Shown here: in pieces, positions 4,406-6,578 of the stretch
Layout of the letters: every line of letters begins with the position of its first letter
Position numbering within the stretch: position 1 is the stretch's first letter
From: SIG424 sp045546695
GTDB taxonomy: Bacteria > Bacillota > Clostridia > UBA1212 > UBA1255
Direction: 5' to 3'
Assembly (NCBI GenBank): GCA_045546695.1
Contig: JAZQDE010000039.1
Span: forward strand, 1-6,578
Length of the DNA: 6,578 nt
Position numbers and translations under genes: made by a program
The notes under the pieces: generated by a model
Told to the model about the DNA's origin: nothing
The model's database searches: none
The model's input: only the letters and a program-made list of their open reading frames with translations

Positions 4406-5635
4406 TTATTTAATTTTTGCAAGCTTTGCGAATCTCGGAAGTCCGTCAACGATTGGAGGACAAGACTCACCCTGGATAAGCGGCAGAGCATAGTCGATAT
4501 ACTCCTGAGTAACGAAGTTACCTTCTTCGTTGATCCACTCGCGTGGGAGCTTGCGCTCTGTGTTGGCGATGTCGCTGAGCGGAATAAGCTTAGGAGCACA
4601 AACGTACTCGCCATTCTCGCCTGTCTGACGGTCAAAGCCGATACAGAAGTCTGTGTAACCTTCAACAGCCTTGAGAACTGCTGTCTCACCTGCCATGTAA
4701 GCTTCGTTAACGTCGTTAAGTGAAGCGCAGTGAGAAGCACATCTCTGGAGCAAGCTGAATTCGATACCTCTAACTTTGCAACCGATTTGTTCTTTAGCAA
4801 TGTTTGCAAGTGTAGTAGCAACGCCACCGAGCTGAGCATGACCAAAAGCATCTCTTACGCCACTGTCAGCAACAAATCTGCCGTCAGCATACTGAGCGCC
4901 TTCAGAAACAGCTACGATAACTTTGCCGTTCTTTTCGTATACTCTCTTAACGTCGCTGATAAACTGTTCGAGGTTGAAAGGAAGCTCAGGAACATAAATA
5001 AGGTCAGGACCCTGTCCCTTGTATGCAGCTAAAGCTGTAGCAGCTGTGAGCCAGCCTGCGTGTCTACCCATAACTTCGAGAACTGTTACCATGCCGGTGT
5101 CGTATACTCTTGCATCATGATAAACTTCCATAGTAGAAGTAGCAACGTATTTTGCCGCACTACCATAACCCGGGCAATGGTCTGTACCGAAAAGGTCGTT
5201 GTCGATAGTCTTCGGAACACCCATAACTCTCATCTCGTAGCCTGACTTCTGCATGAACTTGCTGATCTTGTTGCAAGTATCCATAGAGTCATTACCACCG
5301 TTGTAGAAGAAATATCTGATGTTGTATTTTTTGAATACTTCGAGCAGTCTGAGATAATCTGTAGGATCTTCGTCAGCATCCTTAAGCTTATATCTTACTG
5401 AGCCGAGAGCTGATGAAGGAGTTGTCTTGAGAAGATCGAGTTCGTATGAATCTTCTTTGGACATATCGTAGAATTCTTCATCAAGCATACCACGGATACC
5501 GTGTGCAGCGCCGTACATTTTTGTAATGCAACCCTGCTTGAGAGCTGTCTGGATAACACCTGCAGCACTACTGTTGATAACTGTGGTAGGACCACCTGAC
5601 TGTCCGAATATTGCAGCACCTATTAATTCACTCAT
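4406..5635 (-). CDS. pfp: Pyrophosphate-dependent 6-phosphofructokinase (diphosphate--fructose-6-phosphate 1-phosphotransferase)
   Basis: 409 residues, a usual length for the long PPi-type enzymes (ATP-type bacterial PFKs are about 320). It catalyses the reversible, cytoplasmic phosphorylation of fructose 6-phosphate with pyrophosphate. Motifs: FGQSGGPTTVINSS at residues 10-23 (phosphate-donor loop); GGNDSMDT at 113-120, with Asp116 where ATP enzymes have Gly; PKTIDND at 141-147, with Lys142 where ATP enzymes have Gly and the catalytic Asp145; MGRHAGW at 189-195 and SEGA at 244-247 for the sugar phosphate; LLQR at 295-298. The Asp/Lys pair marks PPi specificity. The ATG at 5635 follows GAAAGGTG by about 8 nt. 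It lies 28 nt after the aldolase gene, whose product acts on its product, so the two form an operon. No terminator follows before the TPP riboswitch. No defects seen. Confidence 0.96.
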   Translation of the reverse strand: MSELIGAAIFGQSGGPTTVINSSAAGVIQTALKQGCITKMYGAAHGIRGMLDEEFYDMSKEDSYELDLLKTTPSSALGSVRYKLKDADEDPTDYLRLLEVFKKYNIRYFFYNGGNDSMDTCNKISKFMQKSGYEMRVMGVPKTIDNDLFGTDHCPGYGSAAKYVATSTMEVYHDARVYDTGMVTVLEVMGRHAGWLTAATALAAYKGQGPDLIYVPELPFNLEQFISDVKRVYEKNGKVIVAVSEGAQYADGRFVADSGVRDAFGHAQLGGVATTLANIAKEQIGCKVRGIEFSLLQRCASHCASLNDVNEAYMAGETAVLKAVEGYTDFCIGFDRQTGENGEYVCAPKLIPLSDIANTERKLPREWINEEGNFVTQEYIDYALPLIQGESCPPIVDGLPRFAKLAKIK

Positions 5636-5663
5636 TGGTTTGTCACCTTTCTGTAAAAACTAA

Positions 5664-6578
5664 TTAAGCTTTGTTGTCGCAACCAAGAACGTTAACGATC
5701 TTATGCTTAACAAGGGTCTTGATATACTCTCTGCCGGGCTTGAGATATTGTCTTGGGTCGAAGTGTGAAGGCTCCTGAGCGAAGTGCTCTCTGATAGCTG
5801 CTGTCATAGCAAGTCTGAGGTCAGAGTCAATGTTGATCTTACATACTGCCATAGAAGCTGCTTTTCTGAGCATGTCTTCCGGAATACCAATAGCATCAGG
5901 CATAGCGCCGCCGTATTTATTGATAAGATCAACGTACTCAGGAATAACTGATGATGCACCATGGAGAACGATCGGGAAACCGGGAAGTCTCTCTTCAACT
6001 TCCTGAAGGATATCAAATCTAAGCTGAGGCTTCTGACCGGGTTTGAATTTATATGCACCGTGGCTTGTGCCGATAGCGATAGCAAGTGAATCAACACCTG
6101 TCTTCTCTACGAATTCCTGAACCTGAGAAGGCTTTGTATATGAAGCATCTTCATCGCTTACGTTAACAGCGTCCTCAATACCTGCAAGACGACCGAGCTC
6201 GCCTTCAACTGTAACGCCTTTAGCGTGAGCGTATTCAACAACCTTTGCTGTGAGAGCAATGTTATCTTCGAATGAATGATGTGAGCCGTCGATCATTACT
6301 GATGTAAAACCACCGTCGATACATGACTTACAAAGTTCAAAAGAATCACCGTGGTCAAGGTGCAAGCAGATCGGAAGACCTGTCTCGATAATAGCTGCTT
6401 CAACTAATTTCATGAGGTATGTGTGGTTAGCGTATTTTCTTGCGCCTGCTGATACCTGAAGAATCAATGGAGCGTTAACTTCCTTAGCAGCTTCTGTGAT
6501 ACCCTGAATAATTTCCATATTGTTGACGTTGAACGCACCGGTAGCGTATCCGCCCTCATATGCTTTTTTGAACATTTC
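5664..6578 (-). CDS. fba: Class II fructose-1,6-bisphosphate aldolase (5' end outside the window)
   Basis: The frame continues past the right edge (codon GAA at 6578-6576); the ATG at 6575 is internal, since family members start a few residues earlier and have ...EMFKKAYEGGYA... near the N-terminus. The zinc-dependent enzyme cleaves fructose 1,6-bisphosphate to dihydroxyacetone phosphate and glyceraldehyde 3-phosphate in glycolysis and runs in reverse in gluconeogenesis. Numbering from the visible Met: HLDHG at 72-76 (Asp74 catalytic, His75 zinc), MIDGSHHSFEDN at 94-105, VEGELG at 123-128, GTSHGAYK at 169-176 (His172 zinc), LHGASS at 204-209 (His205 zinc), INIDSDLR at 247-254 for substrate phosphate and product. 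All key residues are present. It stops at TAA (5664-5666), 28 nt before the phosphofructokinase start. Confidence 0.96.
   Translation of the reverse strand, partial: EMFKKAYEGGYATGAFNVNNMEIIQGITEAAKEVNAPLILQVSAGARKYANHTYLMKLVEAAIIETGLPICLHLDHGDSFELCKSCIDGGFTSVMIDGSHHSFEDNIALTAKVVEYAHAKGVTVEGELGRLAGIEDAVNVSDEDASYTKPSQVQEFVEKTGVDSLAIAIGTSHGAYKFKPGQKPQLRFDILQEVEERLPGFPIVLHGASSVIPEYVDLINKYGGAMPDAIGIPEDMLRKAASMAVCKINIDSDLRLAMTAAIREHFAQEPSHFDPRQYLKPGREYIKTLVKHKIVNVLGCDNKA

Noticed and set aside
4399..4851. Second minus-strand ORF of 150 codons and the plus-strand ORFs at 4730-5032 and 5060-5245
   Set aside because: All overlap the phosphofructokinase gene, whose motifs and frame are unambiguous.
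1..6578. CRISPR array, tRNA, rRNA, complete insertion sequence or attachment site
   Set aside because: No regularly spaced repeats, tRNA-like cloverleaf, rRNA segments, transposase motifs or paired terminal repeats were seen on either strand.

Overview
The window looks like a low-GC Clostridia chromosome, most likely Ruminococcus/Oscillospiraceae-like. This is inferred from a pyrophosphate-type phosphofructokinase paired with a class II aldolase, strong AGGAGG-type ribosome binding sites, TPP-riboswitch attenuation and AT-rich intergenic DNA. No rRNA, tRNA, CRISPR array or complete insertion sequence was seen.

Right half (about 2820-6578, all genes on the minus strand): intact housekeeping and metabolic genes. 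In transcription order they are a class II fructose-bisphosphate aldolase (5' end outside the window), a PPi-dependent 6-phosphofructokinase 28 nt downstream, a TPP riboswitch whose aptamer begins only about 20 nt after the phosphofructokinase stop, a rho-independent attenuator, and a small thiamine-binding protein of the MTH1187/YkoF type. These are followed by a bidirectional terminator hairpin that abuts an extended -10 promoter, an uncharacterised lipoprotein, and that gene's terminator. The first two genes supply glycolytic hexose-phosphate steps. The riboswitch places the thiamine-binding protein under thiamine pyrophosphate repression.

Left half (1 to about 2820, mostly plus strand): an accessory region in decay. 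It starts with the C-terminal half of an EamA/DMT-type transporter cut by the window edge. Next is a long open frame of unknown family (433-1248) without a credible start. It overlaps by 17 nt a well-started but 25-codon ORF that runs into a Doc/Fic-family gene in another frame. The Doc gene carries a TAA inside its catalytic HxFxDGNKR motif. It runs directly into an XRE-type helix-turn-helix regulator or antitoxin-like gene broken by three single-base frameshifts. From 2171 to 2820 no intact gene is visible. There are weak traces on the minus strand of a P-type ATPase (FDKTG and RPEKKAQIVE) and a purine-rich segment resembling a group II intron domain I, plus a perfect 8+1+8 palindrome.

The best-supported points of interest are the TPP attenuator placed so that it could also terminate the glycolytic operon, and the compressed remains of a Doc/XRE-type accessory module joined by deletions. 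I found no convincing intact novel system. The unrecognised overlapping gene pair at 433-1309 is the nearest candidate, and here it is broken.
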